Source of the DNA: Sulfurimonas paralvinellae | GTDB taxonomy: Bacteria > Campylobacterota > Campylobacteria > Campylobacterales > Sulfurimonadaceae | Direction of reading: 5' to 3' | DNA length: 64,000 nucleotides | Assembly (NCBI RefSeq): GCF_014905135.1 | Contig: NZ_CP041406.1 | Coordinates: 1,798,001 to 1,862,000 of the forward strand | Shown: piece after piece, positions 43,999 through 53,161 of the stretch | How the letters are laid out: each line of letters starts with the position of its first letter | How positions within the stretch are numbered: position 1 is the stretch's first letter | The notes under the pieces: model-generated | The model's input: only the letters and a program-made list of their open reading frames with translations | The model's database searches: none | What the model was told of the DNA's origin: nothing | Program-made: the position numbers and the translations under genes

Positions 43999-44117
43999 TC
44001 AAACGCCAACAATCTCTATGCTATCTTTTAGAAGATAGCATAGATACCCTTCAACCTCTGCATTCGTTATATTTCTCACAGCTTCTTTTATCAGGTCTAA
44101 AATTCCTAATGCTGTAG
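43999..44117 (-). pseudogene. addA 3'-end fragment (scar 2)
   Basis: This is nearly identical to addA 48096-48184, starting exactly at the addA stop codon (TCAAAC...). It is joined by an internal deletion to the equivalent of 48340-48370 (TTTATCAGGTCTAAAATTCC). It lies in the same orientation as addA and is followed by a modC fragment. Confidence 0.88.
44016..44043. terminator. 12-bp perfect hairpin (copied addA end hairpin)
   Basis: CTATGCTATCTT (44016-44027) and AAGATAGCATAG (44032-44043) flank a TTAG loop. The same hairpin with one mismatch is at 48113-48140 inside the real addA 3' end. It can serve as a bidirectional terminator for the lipoprotein operon, though no long T run follows. 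Confidence 0.5.
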
Positions 44118-44185
44118 ATGTTCGTTACGCTCAGTGGAGAGTAAAATAAGTAGGTGAGTGTATCTAACATACGTTAATATTGCGA

Positions 44186-44390
44186 CAAAAAATCCTGCTA
44201 CGCAATGAACCACTCTCTCTCCGCACTCAATGCTACCATGTGAACAAAACTTCAAAATAAATTACTTACACTTCACAAAAGTTTGGTACGATCATCATTA
44301 TTGTCAGTCAAGATCTATCGGCTTCGCGTGTTATTATCTTGGATAACGGTAGTATAACTAAAGTAACACTCAGCACAAAAGTATTTACCC
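44186..44390 (+). pseudogene. modC fragment (scar 2)
   Basis: This resembles modC from about 39062: AAAAATCCTGCTACG-CAATGAACC against the Walker B region, then CTCTCTCCGCACTC, TTTGGTACGA and TTGGATAACGG. After a deletion of the Mop domain it continues with the last about 30 bases of modC. Frameshifts and stops are present. It directly precedes the methyltransferase stop at 44397. Confidence 0.82.
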
Positions 44391-44396
44391 CTATTA

Positions 44397-45752
44397 TCAG
44401 CTGATCTTTTTTATAATGAAATAGCTATAGTTTTGTTCACTCTCTTTTGGAGTGATATGTCTGTACGCTTCACTCTCAATAAGTTGTAGATTATTTGGCA
44501 ACTCTTGTAAGATTTTTGTATCATCATATGCTTCTATGTCAAGTCCTGCACACTGTATCTCTCCATCCTTTGAAAATGTAGCAATGATAGCAATTGCATT
44601 TGGCTTGATCACTGATGAGAGCACTTCAAAATATTTTTGCCGTTCTTTTTTTGTCAGCAAGAAATGAAAAACTGCTCTGTCATGCCACAAATCAAATTTC
44701 TTTTGACTCTCAAAAGCGAGAATATCTTCACGCATATAAGTAACATGTTCACTTTTCACTCTTTTTTTAACAATATCGAGCGAAGCTTTGGACGTGTCTA
44801 ATAATGTTATATCTTCATATCCAAGTTCCAAAAGCTTATCGACGAGTAGTGAAGCACCACATCCTGCGTCTATAACAGCATCCTCTTTTTTTGCATAGCT
44901 GCTGATAAGTTCAAGAGATTTTTGCGGAGATCTTTGGTGCCACAATACCTGCGTATAATCTTTGTTCTGGAAAATATTTTCCCAATGCTGTTGGCGCTTT
45001 ATCTCTGCCGGTATTTTTGTTGCTTGAAACGTAGCACCCCTTGTCGTTTCTGCTGTTGTGTAATGTGTATGTCCCGTACACTCTACATCTTTAAACCCGG
45101 CTTTTTGCATAAGTTCTATAAGCTCATACTCACGCATAGTTCCAGCAACACAGTTTGCCCAATCCTCTTCACCGAAAGATGAACAGCATGAACTCTCTTG
45201 GACTGCACAACAAGTAGGTTCTGAAATATCTATCATATCTGCAAAATAGATTTTCCCCTCCGGCTTTAAGAGACGATATATCTCTGAAAAAACAGATTCT
45301 TTACATGAAGTAAGGTTGATCGCTCCATTTGAGATAACGACATCAACACTTTCATCCTCCAGCGGCACATTATCAAAACTGCTCTCTAAAATCTCGACAT
45401 TATCAAAACCGACCATCTTCGCATGTTCGGATGCCGCTGCAACCATTTTCGGTGTTATATCAACACCATACACTTTTCCACTCTCTCCTGCATGCAGGCG
45501 AGCAACTAAAACATCAACTCCTGCACCACATCCAAGATCTAATATAGTATCCCCTTCAGATATTATTGCATTTTTAAAAGGATTGCCGACCGCTGCACAG
45601 TACTCCCAAACTTCTGATGGTGTGGCATCTATCCACGCTTGTTTGTACCCATGCGCTTTTGCATTCTCTAAACCTTTATCCCAACCAAAATCTTTTTCGG
45701 GGTTTTGCGCCAACTCTGTATATAGTTCGATTATTTGATTGTTGTCTGCCAT
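44397..45752 (-). CDS. two-domain SAM methyltransferase fusion, arsenite-methyltransferase-like N half
   Basis: The 451-residue protein holds two Rossmann methyltransferase domains. Domain 1 (about 45-245: ILDLGCGAGVDVLVA, DVVISNGAINL, YFADMIDI) is ArsM-like and contains a cysteine-rich segment EPTCCAVQESSCCSSF at about 190-205. Domain 2 (about 265-450: VIDAGCGASLLVDKL, FDLWHDRAVFHFL) resembles small-molecule thiol or tellurite-type methyltransferases. Beside DsbD-like, rhodanese and ArsR genes, a role with arsenic, selenium or reactive sulfur is plausible. The conserved ArsM cysteines are not all visible, so arsenite methylation is not proven. Confidence 0.75.
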   Translation of the reverse strand: MADNNQIIELYTELAQNPEKDFGWDKGLENAKAHGYKQAWIDATPSEVWEYCAAVGNPFKNAIISEGDTILDLGCGAGVDVLVARLHAGESGKVYGVDITPKMVAAASEHAKMVGFDNVEILESSFDNVPLEDESVDVVISNGAINLTSCKESVFSEIYRLLKPEGKIYFADMIDISEPTCCAVQESSCCSSFGEEDWANCVAGTMREYELIELMQKAGFKDVECTGHTHYTTAETTRGATFQATKIPAEIKRQQHWENIFQNKDYTQVLWHQRSPQKSLELISSYAKKEDAVIDAGCGASLLVDKLLELGYEDITLLDTSKASLDIVKKRVKSEHVTYMREDILAFESQKKFDLWHDRAVFHFLLTKKERQKYFEVLSSVIKPNAIAIIATFSKDGEIQCAGLDIEAYDDTKILQELPNNLQLIESEAYRHITPKESEQNYSYFIIKKIS

Positions 45753-45761
45753 TTTCGCTCC

Positions 45762-47045
45762 TTATTCTGCATTCATATCAAGCATATCAAAAAGATTTTG
45801 TGCTGATTGATATCCATAAGCTATTTCATCTTCAAGCACTTTACCATCTGCATCAATGATAACAAAAGCAGGCGGTCCGAAAACTTTAAGACTCTTTTTG
45901 ATTGCATTGGCTTCTGCATCAGATTTATCTGTCATGTCAACCATAAGCGGGATATAACTCTCTCCCAGTATTTTTCTTATTTTTGAGTCTTTGAGTGTTG
46001 TATTTTTCAATTTTTCGCACACCTTGCAATGTTCGGCATGAAAGTAAATAACAATAGGTTTATGCTGAGTCAGTGCTTTAGCTTTCTCTGCATCAAACTC
46101 ATTAAGATTTTTTATCTGTTCAAAAGGAAGGGCTGACTCTTTTTTTACCGATGTTGCAGTTACTGCACCTGTAATCATTCCTTGTTCATTTTTAAGTGGC
46201 AGCAACAGGTCGTTGTTGCCTCGTGCTCCTCCAACAAGTGTGATGATACCCCAGATAAACAATAGCACTGACACTATTTTTTTCAATTTCTGCCAGCCGC
46301 TTGAAACCTCTACACTTACATCTACAGCTCCCATATAAACAGCAATACCTGTGAAATAGATTCCCCATAATAAAAGCGATGGTATAAGTTGTAATTCTGA
46401 AAAGATACTAATAGCAACACCAATGAGAAGTATTCCAAAGAAATGTTTTACACCATCCATCCATGCACCTGCTTTTGGAAGCAGATAGCCGGCACCGACA
46501 CCCATAAACATCAACGGCACACCCATACCAAGAGCAAGCGTAAACATTGTCTCTGCACCTAATAGCGGATTGCTTGTTGCAATAGAAACACTCAAAAACG
46601 AGATAAGCACAGGAGAGACACAAGCTCCTAAAATCAAGGCAGAGACAAGTCCAAGAAAAAAAACTGCAAAGAATTTTCCACCCTTAAGATTGTGTGTACT
46701 GCCTTCAAGTCGTGTCTGCAAAAAAGCAGGCATCTGAATTGTGAAAGCTCCAAACATTCCAAACGCCATGACAACAAAAACGAGACTCATTGTCCCGATT
46801 GCCCATGCATTTTGAAAATAGGACTGCAACTGTTCTCCCGTTGCACCGGCCAATGCACCCATGACGGCATAGGTAACAGCAGTTCCAAGTACATAAGCAA
46901 AAGAGAGCTGAAATGCCTTTGCTTTTGAGATTTTTTCACCTTCACCGGCTATAACACTTGAGAGAATAGGTATCATCGGCAAAACGCAAGGTGTAAAGGT
47001 CAGCAGTATTCCTGCAATAAAAGCGCCGCTTAAAATTGCCAACAT
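45762..47045 (-). CDS. DsbD-like thiol:disulfide transporter (membrane + thioredoxin domains)
   Basis: The 427-residue protein has eight membrane segments with the buried cysteine pair motifs (FTPCVLPMIPI near the start; GACVSPVLISF at about 135). A C-terminal thioredoxin-like domain carries EHCKVCEK (about 340). The N-terminal DsbD-alpha domain is absent. It carries electrons from cytoplasmic thioredoxin to periplasmic proteins, here probably to the neighbouring rhodanese. It lies four bases after the rhodanese gene and nine before the methyltransferase, so the three form one operon. Confidence 0.88.
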   Translation of the reverse strand: MLAILSGAFIAGILLTFTPCVLPMIPILSSVIAGEGEKISKAKAFQLSFAYVLGTAVTYAVMGALAGATGEQLQSYFQNAWAIGTMSLVFVVMAFGMFGAFTIQMPAFLQTRLEGSTHNLKGGKFFAVFFLGLVSALILGACVSPVLISFLSVSIATSNPLLGAETMFTLALGMGVPLMFMGVGAGYLLPKAGAWMDGVKHFFGILLIGVAISIFSELQLIPSLLLWGIYFTGIAVYMGAVDVSVEVSSGWQKLKKIVSVLLFIWGIITLVGGARGNNDLLLPLKNEQGMITGAVTATSVKKESALPFEQIKNLNEFDAEKAKALTQHKPIVIYFHAEHCKVCEKLKNTTLKDSKIRKILGESYIPLMVDMTDKSDAEANAIKKSLKVFGPPAFVIIDADGKVLEDEIAYGYQSAQNLFDMLDMNAE

Positions 47046-47048
47046 TGC

Positions 47049-47531
47049 TTATTTTTCTTTATTAAGTACTACATTCCCAAGACCGGTTTTAACAGGATAC
47101 CCTGCTTTCGCCCATCCTTTAAGCCCGCCTTTAAGTGTTGTTACATGTGTATAACCCATCTCTTTCATAACCTGTGCAGCCAACGCTCCACGCCCGCCTC
47201 TGCGGCAGTATGTCACCACGTATGCATCTTTATCCGGAATAATCTTGTTGATTTTCCATTCTAAATTACCACGTGTGACAGCACGGAAATTCTCTTTGTT
47301 AAAATCATCGAATGGGATGCTTCCCTCTGCATGCTGCTCTGTCTCACGCACATCAAGAACAAAGACATCTTCGCCATCATCGAGCATACTCTTTAACTTT
47401 TGGGGTGTTACCTCACCTACCTCTTTTTTTGCCTGGTTGATCAGATCCATCTTGCTTAAAGACTTCGCCATTACACTGCTTGATGCTACAAGTACTCCTA
47501 CAATTAACAATTTTACTAGAGAATATCTCAT
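47049..47531 (-). CDS. periplasmic rhodanese-like sulfurtransferase
   Basis: The 160-residue protein has a signal peptide (KLLIVGVLVASSSVMAKS) and a rhodanese domain (FVLDVRETEQHAEGSIP). The active-site loop CRRGGRGALAAQ has the catalytic Cys in YCRRGGRG. Exported single-domain rhodaneses move sulfane sulfur or, with the loop Arg/Gly makeup, bind related oxyanions. First gene of a three-gene operon that diverges from arsR. Confidence 0.87.
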   Translation of the reverse strand: MRYSLVKLLIVGVLVASSSVMAKSLSKMDLINQAKKEVGEVTPQKLKSMLDDGEDVFVLDVRETEQHAEGSIPFDDFNKENFRAVTRGNLEWKINKIIPDKDAYVVTYCRRGGRGALAAQVMKEMGYTHVTTLKGGLKGWAKAGYPVKTGLGNVVLNKEK

Positions 47532-47614
47532 TTTTCTATCCTTTTTTTTGATTTTCCATATACTAATGATAAAGTGTAAAATATATATAAAATAAATTTA
47601 TGAATTTAGCAATT

Positions 47615-47630
47615 TAACTAAATAGATTTA
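47615..47630. promoter_or_regulatory. candidate ArsR operator, copy 1
   Basis: TAACTAAATAGATTTA is repeated with two differences at 47675-47690, 60 bp away. Both lie in the 195-bp gap between the divergent rhodanese and arsR genes. Confidence 0.45.
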
Positions 47631-47674
47631 CAAGACTATACTATTATTACTTAATATAATGTTAATTGTCTAAA

Positions 47675-47690
47675 TAACTAAGTAGATTTT
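47675..47690. promoter_or_regulatory. candidate ArsR operator, copy 2, with arsR -10
   Basis: TAACTAAGTAGATTTT lies four bases before TATAAT (47694-47699), a good -10 for arsR, so a bound repressor would cover the promoter. The nested ACTAAGTAG core is partly symmetric, as in many ArsR/SmtB sites. Confidence 0.5.
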
Positions 47691-47726
47691 AGCTATAATT
47701 CCGCATAGACAATAAAAAGGGCTCAT

Positions 47727-48095
47727 ATGTTAAATATGGATGATAAGATCAAGATTTTTAAAGCTTTGGGAAATGAAACAAGATTTAAAATTTTTAAAAA
47801 TGTTTTTACAGGTGGTTATGCCTGTTCTATCGACAAAACACAACCGCAAGATGATATCATAGCCCAAGCGACTTGTGTCACAAGCATAGCAGAGAACTTC
47901 GACTTTGCCCTACCTACCATCTCCCGCCATCTCAAAGAGCTTAAAGATGCAAAGATTATCACTATGGTCAAGAAAAAAAACAAGATCTACATAGAGCCGA
48001 ATATAGAGACAATCAATGAGATAGCAGACTGTTTTGCAACACTTATGAAAGAGTATGATGAACGCATGGGATACCAGTTTGACAATACAAAATAA
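47727..48095 (+). CDS. ArsR/SmtB-family winged-helix regulator
   Basis: The 122-residue protein has the ArsR fold: IFKALGNETRFKIFKNVF, recognition helix FALPTISRHLKELKDA and wing IITMVKKKNKIYIEPN. An insert in the N-terminal part carries Cys33 (YACSID) and a second Cys (ATCVTS) that could bind a thiol-reactive ligand such as arsenite or polysulfide. It is divergent from the rhodanese-DsbD-methyltransferase operon, with two repeated operator-like sequences between. The sequence after its stop is the convergent addA end. Confidence 0.88.
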   Translation: MLNMDDKIKIFKALGNETRFKIFKNVFTGGYACSIDKTQPQDDIIAQATCVTSIAENFDFALPTISRHLKELKDAKIITMVKKKNKIYIEPNIETINEIADCFATLMKEYDERMGYQFDNTK

Positions 48096-50813
48096 TCAAA
48101 CTGCAACAATCTCTATGCTGTCTTCTAAAAGATAGCATAGATACCCTTCAACCTCTGCATTCGTTATATTTCTCACAGCTTCTTTATAATAGTTAACCTG
48201 CTTACGATGTTTATCTTGAAAGTTCATAGCACTTTTATAGTCTATAACAATGAAAGAGCCATCTTCTTTTTGTACCAGCAGATCAAGATAGCGCAGATTG
48301 TTTTTATAACGCAGCGCTTTTTCTTTATAGTATCTGCCCTCTTTTATCAGGTTTAAAAATTCCGAATGCTGCAGCAGTCTCTCTACCCGCATGCAGATAT
48401 CATCTATCTCTTTAGGTGTCAAGATAAAGCCGTATTTGTTAAGCAGCATATTTTTGGCATCTGCGATTGCATCGAGAGAGAATGCCGGTATCATCTCGAG
48501 CATATAGTGGAGTGCCAGACCAAAGTTAATGGCTTGCAGATCCTCTTCGCCTTCATTTTCCAATGCCAAGATCTCGCTCTGTGTTCCATAGTAAAGATTT
48601 TCATAAGGCAGTTTTTTTGTTTTGCGTTCATGGCGTTGTTCCTGCTGCTCGACTTTCAAACTGCCAAAACTGCCGACTTCCAGATCCAGTAGCTCAAAAC
48701 TTGAGTGTTCACTCTTTTTAATGACAAATAGATGCTCTTTAGCACGCGTAAAAGCGACATACAGAGCATTGAGGCTGTCCTCACGCACTAGGGCTTTCTC
48801 TTTTGCCAAAGCATTTGCATAGGCAGTGTCAATAGTATCACGGCCTGCAGTTCGCAGATAGACATTCTGCAATATAATGCCGTCATATTCATAGATGATA
48901 CTATCACGTGAGGCAGGTGCACGTTTAAGTCTGTCCATGACAATGACATGCTTATACTCAAGCCCTTTTGATTTATGCACAGTAAGTACACGCACACCGC
49001 TCAAGTCAGATGCCGCGGCACTCACATCAAGACGTTCATACTCGAAGATAAGCGCGTCGATATCTTCATACTTCGCAACCGCATCCAAAAAGCGTATAAT
49101 ATGAAAATCATCGCTGAAAAGTCCATACCTCTCAATGCACTGCTTGATGATATCAAAGAGTTTGATGCGTGTGACATCCAGCTTTGGCAGAGGCATGCTC
49201 TTTTGATCTATAAGAGCAAAGAAGTTGTGTCTGTAGATATCTTCCTCAAAGTAAAGATATTTCAAATACTCAAGGATTGCTTTGACGCTGCGTTGGTTGA
49301 TCAGTTTTGTCGTTGTCTCGGTAACGACCTCTATCGCTCTGTTTTGCAACAGATTCTTGATCTCTTCACCGTCACCGTTCGTTGCACAAAGAATGGCAAT
49401 ATCATTGAGAGCTGCCCCCAAAGATATCAAACGCTCAACCTGCGTGAGCGTCGCTTCTAATAACTCATCATTTTCTATTACTTCCACATAACCGCCATCC
49501 GCTTCTTTGCGTGAGAGCTGTGGCGAGTAATTCGTTATTTTCTCTTCAAAGACTCTGTTGACAAACTCTATGACCTCTCTTTGCGATCGGTAGTTTGTCA
49601 ACAGTTTTTTTACCTCTGTGTGATTCTCACGTGCAACTTCACCAAAGAGCGCCGAAACCCCGCCGCGAAATCTGTAGATAGACTGCTTCACATCGCCCAC
49701 GAAGAAGAAACTGCCCGACTCAAAGACTCCCTGACCGGAGACTATCTCTGAGATCAGCGGTTTTAATATCTTGTACTGCATTATGCTGGTATCTTGAAAC
49801 TCATCGAGCAGCATATGCTCTATTGTTGCATCAAGACGGAAGTAAAGAAATTCACTGTCATCTAAACGATGTAAGATAGTGTAAACAAGCTGTGTAACAT
49901 CGGAAAAACCGAGTTCACTCTCCTCTTGATAGAGCGCTTTTTTTGCTTTTTTATAGATACTTGTAAGCTCACGCAGACCATAAAAGAAATTCTGCTCTTT
50001 GGCTCTGTTATAAGCACGCAGAGCATCTTGAATAGTATGAAGTGCACTGTCCATCTCCGGTGTATAACACTTTTTGAAGACCCAGTACTCAAGCGTCTCT
50101 TTCCCAATCCAGCTTTTTGAGCGCAGTACATCAAAACTATCTGCTTCCACCGCTTTTAGCAGTGTCGCCGAAGCACCCTTGCAGTTCTTGACAATATTTT
50201 GCAGCTGCGTGAGCGCTTGAAGCGCCTGATCTTCATACTCTTTCAATGAAGATTTTTGAAAGCTGATACTGCCGAACTCCTCTTCTTTTTCATAGAACTC
50301 ATTGAGCAGTTGAAAAATATCGCTGACGCGCTTGTTTGACTCCAGTGCAAGTGCCACAAGCAGCTCTTTCTTTCCTGCAACACTCACCTCTTTTAAAAAT
50401 CGTGAGAGCAGTTTTATCTCATGCTGTGAGGCATAAGTTGTAAAGTCAGGCATCAATCCAACATACAAAGAGAACTTTCGCAGTATCTGCGTAAAAAAAC
50501 TGTCTATCGTCATGATCTTTGTATGCGCATTTAAAAATGATGTCAAGACCTTGGCTCTTTGCGTGAGGATCTTTTCTTTACTCATACCACTCTCTTTGAT
50601 GATCTCATCAAGTTCACCACGCGTCTCAAGATGCTCGAGTGTCTCGACGATTCGCTCACTCATTTCTGATGCGGCTTTGTTGGTAAATGTAAGGGCAAGT
50701 ATCTTCGAGGCATCTGCGCCTTGAAAGAGCAGTGTAAGATAGCGAACAACCAGCATAAAGGTCTTACCGCTGCCCGCACTCGCTTCATAGGCAAGATTTT
50801 TCACAAATGCCAT
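48096..50813 (-). CDS. addA: AddA-type helicase-nuclease subunit (RecB-like)
   Basis: The protein is about 905 residues, starting at ATG 50813 (TGATG overlap with the addB stop). Motif I reads YEASAGSGKTFMLV; motifs Ia (LALTFTNKAASEM), II (LLDEFQDTS), III-V and VI (LYVAFTRAKEHLF) follow. The C-terminal RecB-type nuclease has GSFIVIDYKSA. It is shorter than Bacillus AddA (about 1230), as usual in Campylobacterota. With AddB it processes double-strand breaks for recombination. Its 3' end is duplicated as fragments at 41280 and 43999. Confidence 0.93.
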   Translation of the reverse strand: MAFVKNLAYEASAGSGKTFMLVVRYLTLLFQGADASKILALTFTNKAASEMSERIVETLEHLETRGELDEIIKESGMSKEKILTQRAKVLTSFLNAHTKIMTIDSFFTQILRKFSLYVGLMPDFTTYASQHEIKLLSRFLKEVSVAGKKELLVALALESNKRVSDIFQLLNEFYEKEEEFGSISFQKSSLKEYEDQALQALTQLQNIVKNCKGASATLLKAVEADSFDVLRSKSWIGKETLEYWVFKKCYTPEMDSALHTIQDALRAYNRAKEQNFFYGLRELTSIYKKAKKALYQEESELGFSDVTQLVYTILHRLDDSEFLYFRLDATIEHMLLDEFQDTSIMQYKILKPLISEIVSGQGVFESGSFFFVGDVKQSIYRFRGGVSALFGEVARENHTEVKKLLTNYRSQREVIEFVNRVFEEKITNYSPQLSRKEADGGYVEVIENDELLEATLTQVERLISLGAALNDIAILCATNGDGEEIKNLLQNRAIEVVTETTTKLINQRSVKAILEYLKYLYFEEDIYRHNFFALIDQKSMPLPKLDVTRIKLFDIIKQCIERYGLFSDDFHIIRFLDAVAKYEDIDALIFEYERLDVSAAASDLSGVRVLTVHKSKGLEYKHVIVMDRLKRAPASRDSIIYEYDGIILQNVYLRTAGRDTIDTAYANALAKEKALVREDSLNALYVAFTRAKEHLFVIKKSEHSSFELLDLEVGSFGSLKVEQQEQRHERKTKKLPYENLYYGTQSEILALENEGEEDLQAINFGLALHYMLEMIPAFSLDAIADAKNMLLNKYGFILTPKEIDDICMRVERLLQHSEFLNLIKEGRYYKEKALRYKNNLRYLDLLVQKEDGSFIVIDYKSAMNFQDKHRKQVNYYKEAVRNITNAEVEGYLCYLLEDSIEIVAV
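48113..48140. terminator. hairpin within the addA 3' end
   Basis: CTATGCTGTCTT pairs with AAGATAGCATAG around CTAA, with one mismatch. It lies inside the last codons of addA and 17 bases after the arsR stop, so it may terminate arsR transcripts. The copy at 44016-44043 has a perfect stem. Confidence 0.45.
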
Positions 50814-53158
50814 CACGCTCTCCCGCACATCAGTGCAAATTCACAATACTGACACATTTTTGCATCTTCCGTCTTCTCAAAATTCACCTCTTCGACCTGC
50901 AGCAGATCCGCTATGTGTGACCTTAGTATCTCCAGCTTTTGCTCAAGGAAAAGTTCTTCAACCACTCTGCCCTCTTTAAGATCATAAAAGGCACAGCTGT
51001 TCACATTCCCAAGTCCACCCGCAAGTATATGGTAGAACTCAAGTTGAAAATCTGTTGCTTCTGTAAAGTTATTTTTATTGTAAAGCGTGAAAGAGCCTGT
51101 TTTATAATCAAGCACATCCACAAGATTCTCTTTTTTATCCACTCTGTCTATCTGCCCCTGCAGTGTCATGCCTGCATAGGGTGCCTGAAAACTTTTCTCT
51201 ACACTGTGAACACGCCAGCCTTCTTTAAAGCGTTTCACCTCATTGAGACAAAAACGCTCCAGCCTTTTTTTCTGTATTGCCATAAGATATTTCTCAAGCT
51301 CACTTTTGCCGGTTACGTTTTCAAGCTCTCTTTCAAGGTCATGCTGCAGCTCTCGTACATCATCATAGTGATCTTTTTTGGCATACAGCTGCTCAAGCGC
51401 TTTATGAACATCCGTTCCTATTGCATGTTCCTGCGGCATATCACGCGGAATCTCATGGGCGTTGATATGCTTCACATAATGGTAATAATACTTTCGCTTA
51501 CAGCTCAGATATGTTTTAAGCCGTGAATTTGAGAGTGCAATATTCTTAAAACTGTACGGCTCTATTATCTCAGGCTCATAGAGAGCTTTTTTTGAACTCC
51601 TTGCAAAAAGTATCTCTGCATAATTGATCTCATCATAGCTGTTCTTTGTTGTAATGCCCAGCTCTTTTAAAAAACGCGAAGGATGATTTTGCTCCGAAGA
51701 GACATAGGAGATAGCCACCTCTTTGGAGCGCGACATTAACATCTCGTAGTAATGTTTTTGCAGATTTTCCCGCTCCTGCATTGTCGGCAAGCCTGCCATC
51801 TCACGCAGCTTTGTATTTAAGAACATATCTTTATTGCTGCGTTTTGGAACATTGTCATCATCAAAATCAATAATGATAACAGCATCAAAGGCAATACTCC
51901 GTGTCTCCAAGACACCCATAACCGTCACCTTGCCGCCACGGACATCATCAATGCTGCGTGAGCCTAAACGCTGCATAAAAAGAGATAAAACAGAACGTAC
52001 GTTCATATGCTGCAAATATGGCAGAATCTTTACAAAACTGTGCAGTTCTTCATAAAATATCTTTGCCTCAGTTTTACTTGCTATGCTCTCTTGAACCTTT
52101 TGCATCAGCACCGTAAAATCTACGTCCACAATATTTTTTCTATAGACATCATAAAAGAGTTGATAGTATGTATCACCATAATGATTCAGCCTGCTGCTGT
52201 TTTCACAGGTAGCATCATCAAGATATAAAAACGCAGCATGGAGATTTTTATATATCTGACTCTCTTTAAAGCTCGCCCCCATTGCAAAGTTAAAGTTTGA
52301 TTTCTCATCAAAGCTCTGTATGCTTTTTGCAGTATGCTCATTTGGCAAAATCACAGCAATCTTTTCAGGGTCGTAACCTTTAGAGACAAATTCATAGAGC
52401 TTTTGTTTGATGAACGCTACCTGCAAGATCCCTTCACTAAAACTCTCACAGCTTATCTCTGAGTTTTTTGAAAGTGATTCTTTTTGAAGAACTTCTATTT
52501 CGTTCAGATGAAGCAGGTAGTGATGTCCCGGCATAATTTCAAAGCCAAGTTCACGCAGTTTATTCTGCATTTTCATATTAAATCGGGTTGCAGTGAAGCG
52601 AATCTTAATCTCACTATACAGTGTTGCTTTTTGTAAAAGTTCAAGTTCAAAATTTGTCAGATAACCCTCTAAAACTATTTCGACAGATCTGTAGTTTTTA
52701 AGATATGGGGCATTGAAAGTGTAGTGCTTTGACAGAAAGATCCGATCAAGCAGTTTTTTCTCATCACACAATTTTTCATAACGTCTGTAGAGTTCCTGCA
52801 GGATTGTTATGTGCTCTTCATATTCACCATAGAGATCGGCACTACTGAGGTTTTCTATCTCAAATAGCTCTGCACTGAGCTCTTCAAAAAATTTAAAGAT
52901 ATACGAGCTGTTTTTTGTAAAAGTAAAGAAGTTCCTCTCGATTTGCAGGTTGGAAAAGTTTTGAAAGTCTGAAGCTTCTAACAAAAGAAGTGTTCGAGTG
53001 TCTTCATCCAAAAATGTATACCCTTCAACAAGAGTAAGTTTTGCAATGAAGTCACTCATCATAATGAAGTTTGGCAGAAACAGTGTATCTAATTCTACTG
53101 CTAATTGCTTATGCCTAATGGCACGAGCAGAGGGAAGAACTATGAGCTCATCATCCAT
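50813..53158 (-). CDS. addB: AddB-type subunit of the helicase-nuclease
   Basis: The 781-residue protein lacks a working N-terminal Walker A. It has a helicase-like body (VAVILPNEHTAKS-type region written AVILPNEHTAKSI, VIIIDFDDDNVP, ENLQKHYYEMLMSRSKEVAI). A C-terminal RecB-family nuclease domain (QGQIDRVDKKENLVDVLDYK) and a cysteine cluster (CQYCEFALMCGR, with an earlier CKRKYYYHY) suggest an iron-sulfur staple, as in AddB. It overlaps addA by TGATG. Confidence 0.9.
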   Translation of the reverse strand: MDDELIVLPSARAIRHKQLAVELDTLFLPNFIMMSDFIAKLTLVEGYTFLDEDTRTLLLLEASDFQNFSNLQIERNFFTFTKNSSYIFKFFEELSAELFEIENLSSADLYGEYEEHITILQELYRRYEKLCDEKKLLDRIFLSKHYTFNAPYLKNYRSVEIVLEGYLTNFELELLQKATLYSEIKIRFTATRFNMKMQNKLRELGFEIMPGHHYLLHLNEIEVLQKESLSKNSEISCESFSEGILQVAFIKQKLYEFVSKGYDPEKIAVILPNEHTAKSIQSFDEKSNFNFAMGASFKESQIYKNLHAAFLYLDDATCENSSRLNHYGDTYYQLFYDVYRKNIVDVDFTVLMQKVQESIASKTEAKIFYEELHSFVKILPYLQHMNVRSVLSLFMQRLGSRSIDDVRGGKVTVMGVLETRSIAFDAVIIIDFDDDNVPKRSNKDMFLNTKLREMAGLPTMQERENLQKHYYEMLMSRSKEVAISYVSSEQNHPSRFLKELGITTKNSYDEINYAEILFARSSKKALYEPEIIEPYSFKNIALSNSRLKTYLSCKRKYYYHYVKHINAHEIPRDMPQEHAIGTDVHKALEQLYAKKDHYDDVRELQHDLERELENVTGKSELEKYLMAIQKKRLERFCLNEVKRFKEGWRVHSVEKSFQAPYAGMTLQGQIDRVDKKENLVDVLDYKTGSFTLYNKNNFTEATDFQLEFYHILAGGLGNVNSCAFYDLKEGRVVEELFLEQKLEILRSHIADLLQVEEVNFEKTEDAKMCQYCEFALMCGRA

Positions 53159-53161
53159 AGT

